From positions 64,255,723 to 64,319,722 of the forward strand of contig OU015526.1 of NCBI GenBank assembly GCA_907165065.1: a stretch of 64,000 nt of DNA, given 5' to 3'. Made by a program: the position numbers and the translations under genes. The notes below the pieces were generated by a model. It was not told where the DNA came from. It made no database searches and worked only from the letters and a program-made list of their open reading frames with translations. Shown piece after piece: positions 37,801 to 52,890 of the stretch (position 1 is the first letter of the stretch; each line of letters starts with the position of its first letter). The stretch is from Caprimulgus europaeus. Its lineage: Eukaryota > Chordata > Aves > Caprimulgiformes > Caprimulgidae.

Positions 37801-40406
37801 CCTGGATCAAAAACTGTAGGAAATGGTTTCTGATTTTGTTTAGATTTTCTGAAATTCAACTACATTTAACCTAAAGCCCTGCAATTGAAATACAGACAGT
37901 CTCATGGGGAAAAAAAAAAAAAAGGATTAAAACATACAAAACAAAGTTTGAAAGAATAAATTCTAACTTGTATCTGTAAATAGTTTATTTTTAGTGGAGA
38001 CTTCTTACTATGAAGAAGCACATTATTATTAAGAGTATGTAAAATATTTTTATACTTTTAAACTTTTTATAAATTATGGGAAATACAACTACTTTCTTGT
38101 AAATGAATTGAGATAATATCAGAAAGCACAGTCTTGAAACTGGAGATTTGTGTATTTAGTAAAATCTGAAATGACATACAAGTTCGTACTTGGGACTGCA
38201 TCAGACAGTCAACTAAAGACATTTAGAAGTGTGCTTTGGAAATCAGGCTGTATTGCAGGGGAACAGACAGCGTGAGGTTTTCAAAATGTGCTTGCTCAAT
38301 GGACAAAGTTTGAGGTATGATAACGTTTTCTTCAAGTTTTAACTTTTTTCTTCACACTATTGCTTTGTTCACTGTGTATTGTGAGCTCTGAGCTGCAAAA
38401 TGCTGTTGCACGGCTGAATCTAGTTGTGTGTTTAGAATTTGGTGTATTCAGCAATAGATATATCCTCCAATAACAGAGGCTCTTGTGTTTTGCTGTTTGT
38501 CATGTTTATCCTGTGTGCTGGGGAGCCCTTTTCAAGCAAGCCCTGGCAGCTGCCAACCCAAATCCAACCATTATAAACAGCAGAGCTAGCATCTTTTTAA
38601 GTGAAGTGTTTAAACTTTAAGCATTCAGCATTTAAACACTCTAAACTTCATTATTTCATATTTCATATTAGCATATTGCATTTGCCAATTAAGGCAGATG
38701 TTATTCTGGGGAGCAGTGAATAGCTGCTGGTACGTCTTAGTGAAGCTGTGCTCCTCCAAAACCTGCATCTTGCACAATTCTTGCTCTGGACTTTCTGTTT
38801 GCAGAAGCTTCTTGGTGGATGGTTGCATGCCAGCTTCCTTCTTCAGCACCTGCCCTGGTTTTTTTTTTGTTTGGTTGGTTTTTGGTTTTGGTTTTTTTAC
38901 AACACTAATTTAGCTTAAAAACAAACCAAAAGTCCCCCTAGAAAGGATTCCCCTGACAGAAAAGTTCAGCTAGATACCTATTTGTATGGATTAAACACTG
39001 AAACTGATTGCAGTAGGAGTGTTTGATTTACTTGCCATTTTTAAATCTAAAAAAACCCCAAAAAAACAGTCTTAAGCAGCGTTTTGGAATTTTGGATAGG
39101 TTACTAATTTTGTGCAATTCTGCTGCTTTCCAGTTGCTGTTTGAATGTAGCTTGAAAGAAGTAACGAGTAAATGTGAAATATAATTTTCTATTTAAAAAC
39201 TGTTAAAAAGAAAGATAATTGATAAATACGTATATTTTTAGAAAAGTGAATAAATACTACAGTAAATTAACTCTATCAGTTTACAATTAATTAGATCAGT
39301 GACTACTGGGGGGGGGAAAGGTATGAAAACCAGATTTTTAAAATAAAAAAATTCGTGCTGCTGCATAAATCTGTTGGTTTAGCCTGAGAGGATCACAATA
39401 ATTTCTGTGAATAGGAATTTGATGCCCTTTTTGGTGAGCGTACAGGCAGTGGTACTGCTTCCTCACTAACATTTTTTCTTTTATTTCAAATAGATTAGGA
39501 AAATGAGAGTCTTCTCATAAAGGCCAAAGCTGGGATGACTGTTGGAAATCCACGAGACAATAGTTTACAACTGGCAGCTGATGACCAGGCAAATTATCAT
39601 CCTTTCTTTTTTATATGCATGAGGCTTTGTGGAACACATCTTGTCAGAATCTCTGCAAATCCAGGACAATTTTTCCTTTGTAAAATAAAAACTTAGGCCT
39701 TAGGCACAGCTGCACAGCCATCCTCCTAGAAAAAACAGAACCCAGCCCAGTGTTCATCACTCTGTTGCTGCTCCCTCTTTACTAATCTGCCAGTTCAGTT
39801 GTCTGTCACTGTCGTCTCTGTCAGGGGCTCCCTTTCCTTGTTAGCCTGCTCCATCTTTCCTTTCTTTAGCTTAGTCTAAGACTTGTTACAGAATTTACCA
39901 ACTGCACACAGGACTAGCTAATGGACTCTTGCAAGTTTCTGTTACTTTCATATTTTTGCACTGTACCAATATATAAATGTACAGAATTTTATACAAAGGC
40001 TATTCCCATACTCTCCCAATATCTTGAACTTACTCCAGTGAACCCATAACAAAGTTAAGTCACAACAACTGGTTGTAGCCCAACCTTTTTATCATAGTTT
40101 TAGACATGTAGTGTGTTTTCATACCTTTACTACCCATTTTTTGCCAAGATGCTGTATATCTTTCAGCTGTACCACGACCTTAAGTTATCAGTTGGCACTT
40201 TTTGATCTTCAGTTTCCTCTTCACAAGGTAAAACGCTCATGTGCAGTCATGGCTTACCTGTGCCTTTCATAGGAGTCAATGAACTTTAAAAGGTTATGGG
40301 AATTAATTTTATGAGATCTTTTTGGTAGGTACCTAACTGTTCCATCTCTCCAGAGAGAATAAGATGACTTTTTCACTAACAAAACTGAGTTCTCAAAGAA
40401 ATGAAT
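34871..40406. other. Intergenic region between convergent LRBA and DCLK2
   Basis: About 5.5 kb separates the likely 3' ends of the two genes. It contains a CR1 piece at 36690-37018, a relatively GC- and CpG-rich patch at 35500-35850, a TTG microsatellite near 37463, an A-run at 37910-37925 and a G-run at 39309. No exon, RNA gene or promoter is convincing. One or both UTRs may extend into it. Confidence 0.65.
36690..37018 (-). mobile_element. CR1 LINE fragment, 3' end
   Basis: The + strand begins with the complement of the CR1 tail (AGAATCGTAAAAT, then GGGTTGGAAAAGACTC) and continues in CR1 order to CCTTTCAGGTAGCTG. On the - strand 36988-36731 is open and encodes part of the ORF2 C-terminus, including [20 protein letters not shown] and [20 protein letters not shown]. 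It differs from the copy at 4243 and represents another CR1 subfamily. Confidence 0.93.
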
Positions 40407-40526
40407 GACTTTTTTTTTTTTTTTTTAATGAAGAAAGTTTATTGCAGGTCTTTCTTTTACAATTCTAGTAGAAAGTATAGCTAAGAAAGAAAATTAACTA
40501 TGACCAATTCGTAAGAACGAGCAAAG
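40407..40526 (-). mobile_element. Candidate poly(A) retro-insert (tentative)
   Basis: On the - strand an AATAAA (complement of 40438-40443) is followed 11 bases later by 17 A residues (40426-40410). The block is flanked by a 9-bp direct repeat, GAAATGAAT, at 40398-40406 and 40527-40535. This is the layout of a short 5'-truncated retrocopy of a polyadenylated RNA. It could equally be the natural end of the DCLK2 3' UTR beside a genomic A-run, with the direct repeat a coincidence. The source RNA is not recognised. Confidence 0.35.
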
Positions 40527-40550
40527 GAAATGAATAAGCTGAATACATAC

Positions 40551-40556
40551 TTTATT
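40551..40556 (-). promoter_or_regulatory. DCLK2: Poly(A) signal AATAAA, candidate for DCLK2
   Basis: TTTATT on the + strand gives AATAAA in DCLK2 sense, about 1.03 kb after the stop codon. It is one of three candidates, and sequence alone does not decide among them. Confidence 0.45.
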
Positions 40557-40953
40557 GAACTAAGCATGATGGCAAAGATAAAACCTCATCTAATTTGTGA
40601 CTGCAGATTAAGGATAGCTGCTCCCCAATCCTTGTTTCCAGTGCCTGCACCAGGTGAATAGGGGGATAGCACTGACAAATCTCTAATAGCTATTGATGGC
40701 AGCTATTTGTAGTACCTCCTGTATTAGCTCACCCTAGAACTAGAACTGCTCCATTCATCCTAGCTTAGGTAACGTGCAGCAGGCTTTCCATTCACAGGTC
40801 CAAAGTGATTTTATGTAATAGGTAGTCTGACCCTAGAGAAAGGCTTGGATGGGACATGTGTGGTTAGGATAGAAAATAGAACAAAAAGGCTTCCTTGACT
40901 TCAGTCTTTGTTACAAATAAATTTCCAGTGCTCATGTTTACATCCCACATCAC

Positions 40954-40959
40954 TTTATT
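40954..40959 (-). promoter_or_regulatory. DCLK2: Poly(A) signal AATAAA, proximal candidate for DCLK2
   Basis: This AATAAA lies about 630 bases after the stop codon. It is followed in sense by GTGATGTGGG, which is suitably G/T-rich for a downstream element. Confidence 0.45.
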
Positions 40960-41585
40960 TAAATTAATATTATCTAAACACTACCCTGCAGCCTGCAAGT
41001 CAGATAACATACTTGATGCAAAACAACCATCCTTCCCTCAATCTCCAACATTTGTCTCATGATACTTTACAGTTAGTCCACTAAAAAAATTTTTGTGAAA
41101 ATTTGATTCTTCAAGTTTAGTACAAACTTGGCTTAAAAATAGAGGCATCAGAATAGAAGGTGAATATGTTTTCTTCCCTTGTCTTCCTCTCCCACTTTTC
41201 TGAGAATCCTCATCAGAAGAACAGAATATGTTCTGCTTGTAGAGGTGACTGCTCATATAAAAATATGGTTAGCTACACCGTCAGTTAGTTGGTTTAGACC
41301 CCGAGGCTGTGTGAAATGCAGTTAATTAAACTAACACAGATGATAACTTAAAAATTATCTAACATTGCCAGAATGTTTCACCTACTGCTGTTCTCAAGAC
41401 AAGGGCAAAGAGCACTCAGAGCGCACGTTCACTCACCCACCGTTAGAAGTTCAGTCTCCCATGACAGAGCCTGCCTTGGGCTCGCCACGAGAGGGTGCAC
41501 ACGAACTGAAAACAAACTGTCATGTGAAATGAAGAGAAATTGTGGTGAGTGCAGGGAGCTGCAGTTGGATTTGGTTTCATCAGTC

Positions 41586-41807
41586 CTATGCACCAGGCTG
41601 ATCCCCAGCAAACCCAGGAGCTGCTGAGGTGGGGGACACGGGGGATCTGAGTGGCTCAGAAGCAGCAGGGAAGAGGGTCTTGGACCCAGCCACACGAGGA
41701 TCATCACCTGCAGCAGTACTTGCAGAAATTTTCTCCGATACAGCTCTACCAGAGTCCTGACAGGGCTTGCTGCAGAAAATCTGACTCTCTTTATCTAGAG
41801 CTGTGTT
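41586..41807 (-). CDS. DCLK2: DCLK2 last coding exon with stop codon
   Basis: In sense the exon follows GTTTTTAG and starts on a codon boundary. It encodes 73 residues and stops at TAG (41588-41586). It begins NTALDKESQIFCSKPCQDSG, the conserved DCLK2 tail start, and ends TSAAPGFAGDQPGA. The rest is low-complexity, rich in Pro, Ser and Ala, without a domain, and likely disordered. Remembered mammalian DCLK2 ends in a different Pro-rich tail, so the last 50 residues appear fast-evolving. Confidence 0.9.
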   Translation of the reverse strand, partial: NTALDKESQIFCSKPCQDSGRAVSEKISASTAAGDDPRVAGSKTLFPAASEPLRSPVSPTSAAPGFAGDQPGA

Positions 41808-44800
41808 CTAAAAACAAACAAACAAAAACCCCAAGGCAAAAATATTAAAAGAGCAGTTAAATCAAAGCCCTGTCTTAAGAGTTAAAACAATGTACAAGAC
41901 ATTAAGTGCATGCATTAGAGCCAGAAAAAAGGGAGAAATAACATCAGAAATCTTTATATATAATTGTAGCGTTTTGTGGTGCTGACTTTGGAAAACATGA
42001 GGAACATTTATCTTCCAGATGGATGTTTGCCAGTTTAAAATTTTGTCTTGCAAGTCTGATGTGGAAAAAAAAAAATGACATGAGTGGTTGCGATGTGGCA
42101 GGAACTCTTCATATGAGCTCTTAACAAAATTTATGTACCTGTGTTTTTGCAGACATAAGGAATCAAATGATGCTTAGTGAAAACTTAATAATAAATTTTC
42201 TGTAGGGAACCTGATGGTACAAAAGTGTATCTGTGAGGATGACAGATGAAAACCTACTGATTTTTTCTTTCTTAGATAAAAGGGTCTACTTCACTTTTCT
42301 GTTTATTGTTCAGAGTGGGCAAATGACCTCTTATGAAGCTGACATGGTGGCACAAATGCATAATTTCTGAATGCTATACTTAAAAAGTAGTTTACTGGAG
42401 AAGAGAGTAGCAGGTTAGAATGAAAACAGAGAACTCTGCAGTGCAGTAGGTGGATTATCTGGAGTACGTGGTGCGTCTGCTGAAGCCGACAGCTTTCATA
42501 CCCTCTGAAGGATACTGCAAGTTACATTAAACCACAGGGTAATGTTTAATTGACAGTAGAATGCCTGAAGTGACCTAGAGGGAAACTTACTAGTTTCTGT
42601 GTCAAAAAATATACGTCAGAATTGCTTTCTGAGACTTCCAGGGACAGCATAATTGGTCTTGTTTCACAGTTTGAAGGCGGATGGTGATCATTATAAATCC
42701 ATATACTTTTTGGCTTAACTATTTACTTTGTGGAAGATCTTCAAGCACCAGTGGTAATGCAGATTTAAGTTAATACAGATTAATTAAGTTCTTTGTAGTT
42801 TATTCAGTTATGTAGAATGGGGCAAGGTACACTTACTCTGGTGACGTACAGCCTGGGATTTCTACAGTAATCCACAAATGTGTGTCACTTGGACTGAGGA
42901 GCAGAGCACAAACACATGTTTCACCTTTGTGGCACCTCCTGCATATGTATGTGTGAGCATTCTATGACCCTGTTATGTGGAATTTCATAGTTTGAGCTGG
43001 GATGTGCTAATTGTAAAGTAAGGTCAGGTGCTCTGCCTTTTCTTTAGCAATTTCTTTTTTTGATCACTCAGGAGGACTTGCTTTACTAATGTGAAAATTT
43101 CTATGTATTCTTAGTGGAGTTTGTCTAATACACTATTCACTAAAATACTTAGTTTTACATACTGAAATAATTTTCAGATAAAAGTTAAATTTAGCATGTA
43201 TTTTTTTTTTTCAGATGTAGTTTACTCCATCAAAGTCATCAAGGGCAGGAGGAATAACGTACTTAACAATTTATTTTTTACCTGATTTGGCAAAGAGAGC
43301 TGGACTTGTATCTCTGATTTCTCAAATACAAGACTTCTAGAATTTGCAGGTATATGGATGATGGGTTGTTCTGGAATCACTCAGACTCTCCTGCTGAAAC
43401 TGTGTGCTGGTGCAGGGGAGGTAGCAAGCAGCCTCATGATACCCCTCCTGCCCCCAAGGCCTTCCTACCAGTATTTTTCAGATCAAAGTACTGAGTATAA
43501 AAGTTCCCCAAAAAGAGGTTAAGTATTCTGAATTTAGGTTGGTTTTTTTAAAAACATTAGTCTGCATACGTACAGGTACCAGGAGAAAATCCAACAGCAG
43601 ACAATTGAATTCTCTGCTACTAACAATGGACCTGGCAATGGGAGCATGCAGGGAAATGCCTAGCTGAGCTGCATCTAGGCTTTTCAGATTAGCTTTGAGG
43701 TGCAGTAGTTTTATTATTAAAATAGTTGCTACGCTGGCAGGATGGCATTTTATCTTTTGCTTGCTGGAAAAAGAGTTGTGAATAACCTTGTTTCTGCCAT
43801 TTCAGTGGTGGGATAAGCTATTGGAAAGGGAAAGGAAGTGCTTTCAGTTCATGTTGATGGTGATTTTCTCCTGTGCTGTCCTCACAGCAATCTCCAATAG
43901 GTGTCACACCTTGCAAGACATGCCTATATAATGCAATTTAGGATTTTTTTTTTTCTAAAGATTGAAGAGGAGCCTTAATTTTACTGTTGCTAAGTGAGAA
44001 TGTTTTTTATCGGTGTAGGACTGATTACCTTCTGACTAGCTCTGTGATACCATAAAGGCTGAAGTGACAAAATTTTTATTTTAAATTGAAACAATGCTTA
44101 TTTCAGAGGTTTTGGGTTTTTTTTTTTTTGTTCTTGTCTTCATAGGATTTCTTTTTCTGATTGCTTTTGGATACTGTAAGTTACACAAATTACTCCCAGG
44201 GGAATAGACATGTCTGGGGAAGTAAAAAATAGCTAGTTATATCAGTGTTTGCTTAGAGTATTTCAAATATGCATCACTTAAAACTGAAACACTTTTGTAA
44301 GTGTTTAAAATATTTTCCTTTACTGTTTTTGTGTGGCTGTAAAGCTCTTTCCACTTCAGACTGGCTGAGTTATTTCTCCTTTCTTCTTTTCAAAAATGGA
44401 GAACATGTATTTTTTGTGCAGCAGAACAAAGCATCGCAGTTAGTACGTACCATCGCCTTGGACCTACTCAGAGGAAAGCAATGCAGGCATTGGGAAAGGA
44501 GGAAAAAGGAATGAAGCAAGGGACAGAAACTAGACTTACTTTAAGCAGAACTAACACAATTGCAACAAATTTAGATTTACAGAACACTTTGAAATTGACC
44601 AAAAAAAAAAAAAAAAAAATCAGTAATGAATTAACAGCAACATGCTTTCAGGGGCAGGAAGAGTCTCCTGTGCAAGAACACTGAAGTAGGTATGTGCAGT
44701 TTTACTTATCTGCCACAGGATGGTATTATCTGCACTGGCCAGATGGCAACATTTGAATGAAGTGATGCTAAAAGGGATTCCGTTAAATATGCGGGTGGAC

Positions 44801-46461
44801 TGATATAGCAATGCACTGCAATACACGAGAATTACAATACTGTGCTTGTCTGGATGCCAATGTTTTTAAGCAATGAGAGCTAGTACAAGTGAAGAGCTTC
44901 TTAACATGAAGATAACGAAATTTCAGTGCTCTAGATAAACCAGGGCAAGAACAACAAATTGGGGGCTTAACCCTCATAAATTACAGTGTTTTGAACAAGA
45001 AGTTACTTTTCCCTTCAGCAATAACTGGGATCTGCACTCAGAAATAAATAATTATGCATTTTCATCCTTCCATACCTGTTAGAAGGAAATGAGGCAGGAA
45101 AAGGGAAAATGAAAAGTTTTAATGAGGTGTACTTTCCTGGCTGAAGGAATGTCAGTAGCTAACAGAATCAGAAAAACCCCACACCAGTAAGAAGCCAGAA
45201 GCTACGCTGTGTCAGAGATCTGAGACAGGCTTAGGTGGCATGCAAGTTGGAGAGGGGCTGAGAGTTAGAATTAAAATTGCTCTTATTACTATAGTGCATT
45301 TTATACCAGTTTTCAGCTTCAGGCTTATCCATAGTCTCAACAGTATAAAGAATGAAGCTCTGAAGTCCCTCTCAAACTGTCAAGTCAAACTGTCAAACGA
45401 AATGTAGAGAACAGCATGAACCTGAAAATCAGTTTTCTGATTTCTCTCATTTTTATTTTTATGTTACAACTTACCCTACATTTAAATCTTTGACCTATTT
45501 AATTCACATAAATGTATTTGCAAAAGCATATATGTATGCAGAAACATTATTTAAATTTAACTACTTTCAGATGATTAAACCAATTCTTTGTTAACGTAAG
45601 TGGGCTGCACTTTGAGAGTAATTAATACTAACGGGGAAATCACTGTTAATGTTACTACCATGGATGGTTTTATTTTCCTTTCAGTAACCGAAGATACTCT
45701 TTGTGGTCCGTGTCCATCCTTGCATTAGACAAGAATGGACCACAATAAGAACAGGATGGCAGTTCAGTCTCTATAGCAGCTGCATACTCTCTGCAAAAGT
45801 CACTGGTCAATTACAAGTGCAGTTCTGAGTACTGCTCACAGTACACTCCATTTCTCCTACCATGATTCACATCTGCCTTCTGGAATTACTGTTTATGTAA
45901 GTTCAACTATAGGTCACCAGGGTTCCTTTGTATGCTTTGAACAAAGTTTGCCATTAGGAAAAAAACATAGCAGTGGTTAGATTGGGACAAAATTAATGTG
46001 GTAAACATTCAATACAACGGAGAAAGCTTCTGAAATGGAGTCTGGTTTCCTGGCAAGCATAGTGTTGAACAACAGTATGCTCAAGATCAAGCAGTATTTG
46101 GTTGGGCAGAGGGGAAGAGCCTACTTAACTAACTAGGTGGTCAGTATGATAAAAAAAAATTACAGTTTTTTATAATGAGAGATTTTAAATCATTAATAAG
46201 CTTAATTTAAACATACAATTACTTAGTGTTTACATGTTTCTGTTTGAAAGCTTGTTTTGATAGCTTAGCTAGCACAGTGTGATACACTCAGCTGCTCTCA
46301 AGCCATGATGAGACAATCCACGCTGTACATAAATCAAGACTAGAATTAGAGTCTATTCTAGCTTTGCTTTTGCTATTCTTGCACCACACATGCTCATAGA
46401 GCACTGTTAAGAAAATATGCAAAGTATAATATCAATGCATAAAAGTGTTCATTTCTCTTAC
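41808..46461 (-). other. DCLK2: DCLK2 last intron, 4.65 kb
   Basis: AT-rich intron. It holds A- or T-runs (43201-43211, 44601-44619) and an imperfect inverted repeat at 45701-45745. I see no mobile element or RNA gene. The A-run at 44601 lacks an upstream AATAAA. Confidence 0.75.
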
Positions 46462-46578
46462 CATGATGACAGAAACCCCAGCAGATGTGTTATTTTGCTT
46501 GGGTAGGGTGTTATTAAAGTGCTGCTTCAGTTTACCTGTTACTTCAGCTTGCATATTATTCTCCTGGGAAGCATCATC
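46462..46578 (-). CDS. DCLK2: DCLK2 coding exon, C-terminal tail
   Basis: This exon of 117 bases, 39 whole codons, lies between CTTATACAG and GTAAGAG in sense. It encodes DDASQENNMQAEVTGKLKQH, then FNNTLPKQNNTSAGVSVIM, the tail just after the kinase domain. The MQAEVTGKLKQHFN peptide is the best single DCLK2 marker in the window. Inside the exon the codons for TGK read ACAGGTAAA, an excellent donor look-alike; using it would change the frame into the last exon. Confidence 0.95.
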
Positions 46579-47757
46579 CTGTATAAGAAAAAACACAACT
46601 TTCAAGTTAGGAAAAAACTAAAAGTATGTTTGAATGTTACTGAGTAAAAGAGAAGTTTTCTATTATCCTCAGGTACTTCCTGCTTTTTAATGCAAAGTAA
46701 GCATTTAGACAGGCAGCCCAAATTAATGTACTCTGCTACCTAAGATATAGTTCAAATGGTTTAAGACAAATCACAGAGGAAAGGAATGTAGTAATTGCTG
46801 TTTCATGTATTAATTTCTATTTCTTAAAATGCCATGTGACACTTTTTACTTTCAGTCCATTGATCTGTCCCACAATTATAAGCTGCAGGTTTGATTTAAG
46901 CATGTTAAAAATACCATGCTTGAAATAATGTTAAAAATAAAGAGCATATTTGACATTTGGCTTTCTTTTAAATTAGCATTTTAAATGGTCCATCATGTCC
47001 TAAGTGTGGAAACGTTATACAGTATCATAAATATGTTTGAGAGGAGCTGTTATGCACCCACTCACTTTAGTTGTCTTCTCCTGTTTGAAGGAACTCCATA
47101 GATCGTATTCAGTTCCTCTTTTAAAATATGTGTGGAAATAAACAGTGACTGTCTACATGTAAGCCTAATATTTATTAATAATTAACTGATTTTAAATCAA
47201 AAAGCAATGCACTTTGTTGTTCCCCATTGCTGCTGCCCAAAAAGATGGAGGACTTGGCAGCTATCAGCTTAGTGCCTATGTTAAATCAAGTATTTTATTT
47301 GCTAAATTTATTTCTGTTATCTTGAAGTGCTTCAAGAAACAGGAGATTGTACTTTAAGTAGCAGTGCAGCAAGATGCCAACATGCACAACAGTGCTTCCA
47401 TGGACACATTTGTTTTCTGGGCTGAATGTGAATCATCGAAAAAGATGCCCAAGTCACACATCTGCCTGTCTTGTTATGTTTAAGCGGGGTTACAGCAACC
47501 CCCAGCACCTTCTAATTGCACTCAGCAAGCGAAACCCTCATCCTGTTATTTCAGAGCACAGGGGCTAACAGTGCTGTCAGAGCTGAAGCCACCTTCAGAC
47601 TCGTGCTGTTCTCGTTCATGCAGAAATGGGACTAGTGGTTCAGTAAAGAGAAATGGGCACAGTTGAAATGTATTGCTGCCTCTAAAAAATACACTTGAAT
47701 GGTTAGATTTACAGATTTAATATCAAATTAGAGACAAGTAAAATGTAATTTACTCAC
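46579..47757 (-). other. DCLK2: DCLK2 intron, 1.2 kb
   Basis: AT-rich intron between two DCLK2 exons. A 64-codon + strand frame at 47374-47568 shows no motif. Nothing else is evident. Confidence 0.75.
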
Positions 47758-47838
47758 TGACACCCAGGGATGGCTTAGGATCTGCGCTGCTGTATATCGG
47801 GCTTCAGCATTTACATGTAACATCAGGCTAATTAACTC
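47758..47838 (-). CDS. DCLK2: DCLK2 coding exon, end of kinase C-lobe
   Basis: This exon of 81 bases encodes ELISLMLHVNAEARYTAAQI and LSHPWVS. It contains the conserved kinase subdomain XI arginine (EAR) and the HPW motif that ends most CaMK catalytic domains. The acceptor is unusual: a long T-rich tract runs into TTTAATAAAG, so a poly(A) hexamer in sense touches the AG. The donor is GTGAGT. Confidence 0.95.
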
Positions 47839-49688
47839 CTTTATTAAAAATAAAAAAAGAAAAAAAAAAAAAAGAAGAGTTAAGAAAGAACAGTTTGAGG
47901 AGAGCGGGGAAGGATATTACCATGGAAAATATTGTTGCACCAACATCTTCTCAGTGCAATTTTTTTGCTACCTGCATGAAAACAAGCCAAAACCAAACCC
48001 AGCTTACCCTGATGCCATACCCAGTGATACCAGTTTAGCTTCAGTGGAATAAAAAATCTGCCCTTACGGTTTAAGAGTATACTGGACAACATATTTCATA
48101 TCAACTTCCTTATTGTATTCATGTTGCACTGAGTCTTTTGAAACCAGATGAAAGGAAATGTTAAAAAAAATCAGCTATAATGTCCCAGTTTGTTCTCTAT
48201 ATATTCCTGCAGGTGACCAGAACGAGAACAAACTTGGGACAGATGAGATCCTCTATGGGCCCTGTACACAGTAGCAGTACCTAAAGAGAACAAATCAGAG
48301 GCAAAAAACTGCATCTGAAATGCAATAAACTGTTGAAATGTTCTCTTCTGTGTTGCTCCAGAAGAATAAAAGGCATTTAACTCATTTCATCACCTAAGGA
48401 TAATCTGGTATAGACAGAGAGAAAAATGCTTAATTTTACTAATTGCATGGTTAATCCCAAAAGATTTGGTATTGTGGCTTTCATGGTATTTTAGAGATGC
48501 TAGAGCAGATGACTTTAGCTTTATCAACTACTTCCATGGGTCTTCCATTTATGGTGCTTACAGATATGATAAACCTTAAGAGGTCATTGATATAAAGCAA
48601 TCAGTAAAATAAAATTTAAAAAAATCCCAAAACCCAAACTAACTTTCTTTAGTTCTCATTCATTCAAGTTTTGCAACTAACAACTAATTTACTGGTGTAA
48701 TTCCTGGTTCTACAAGCCTATTGAGACAAATGTCTCCCTCCCAAATCAACAACCTAATGTACTTGGAGCAAAATTCCCCCTTGAAAAACCTTTTATAGCC
48801 ACCAAATAATCAGTCTTCATATTCTTATCATCATTGCAGTTTTAAGAAGAAGTGCTTCTTTTAGCAAATACTAACAAACATAGCTCACTGAGAGGCTTCC
48901 CAACCAGCCAAGTTATTTACTCTGTGTAAGTCTGAAGTGAAAGGTCACATTTAGTACCAAGATTGAGGGCTTCATTTGTTCAGAACACACGTCTGGGGGA
49001 GTGTGAGATGACTGGAGCTTGGAAATGTTGGCAAATGGATAAACAGCCATAGGGAAATGCAGAAAAAAATGCAAATTCTCACTGGCTGGATAACAAATAA
49101 TTTCCACTTGCTAATTAAAGTCCTCAGATATCATTAGAGCATGTTACTGAATTAGCTTGAGAAGTGGGGCTTAAAAGTTGGAACCTTTATGCTACAGACG
49201 TAATAATTTTAAATACAAATGGCAATGAAAACACAAGAACAAGCAATGACAAATCAAGCTGGCTGCACCTCTTGAAAAGTTCTAACAACTGGCTCAGTAG
49301 AATAGGAATAAAACATGTCCCCTGCTTTCAGTCCACATAGCAGTAATTTTTCTTTTTTAAAAGCATGATAGGAGGGAAAAAATCAGAGAGACACTTATTT
49401 TATAGCTGAAGCACTGAACCTGTTATAACAGCCCATCATTAAGTAAACTGAATAGCATGTGATGTTCACTGAATGCAACTGGTATTCTGCTACACTTACT
49501 CAGACAATAAAATAATGCCCTTCAAAACCTGAGCTTTCATCAAGCACTGTTAGGCTAACCAACTAAAAAGGCACAGCAGCTGGAAGAGTGTGCAAGGGTC
49601 TGTTCTGAATCTTCTATTCTACCTTTCCAACAGTCTTTTCAGTGGCTTGTCAGGAACACTATTTCAGGTTGGAAAAACTTATCAGTAC
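47839..49688 (-). other. DCLK2: DCLK2 intron, 1.85 kb
   Basis: AT-rich intron. The only notable feature is the A-rich run at 47847-47876, which is the pyrimidine tract of the downstream acceptor in DCLK2 sense. No other gene signal is visible. Confidence 0.75.
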
Positions 49689-49785
49689 CTTTGCTGAATC
49701 AGTGATGTTATCCCAGTAGGGAGAAGGAAATTCCAGCTTCCCAACAAGTATTTGATCAAAGAGGTCTTCCTGAAGGTTATTTTCA
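49689..49785 (-). CDS. DCLK2: DCLK2 coding exon, kinase C-lobe
   Basis: This exon of 97 bases completes a serine codon and encodes [20 protein letters not shown], then [12 protein letters not shown]. This is the alpha-G region with the F-P-x-Y-W-x-x-I motif of CaMK-group kinases. The acceptor is TTCTACAG; the donor, GTACTG, is weak at positions +4 and +5. Confidence 0.95.

Positions 49786-52890
<3,105 letters not shown>

Larger units (their letters stand above)
40540..41585 (-). other. DCLK2: DCLK2 3' UTR (extent inferred)
   Basis: Sequence downstream of the DCLK2 stop codon. Sense-strand AATAAA signals lie at the complements of 40954-40959, 40551-40556 and 40438-40443, so the UTR may be about 0.65-1.15 kb or end at more than one site. 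The left limit given here follows the second signal. Confidence 0.5.

Noticed and set aside
41429..41707. 92-codon - strand frame overlapping the DCLK2 last exon
   Set aside because: It is in a different frame from the conserved DCLK2 tail; the frame in phase with the upstream exons ends at 41586.
44601..44619. Run of 19 A as a possible retro-insert tail
   Set aside because: No AATAAA precedes it and I see no flanking direct repeat.
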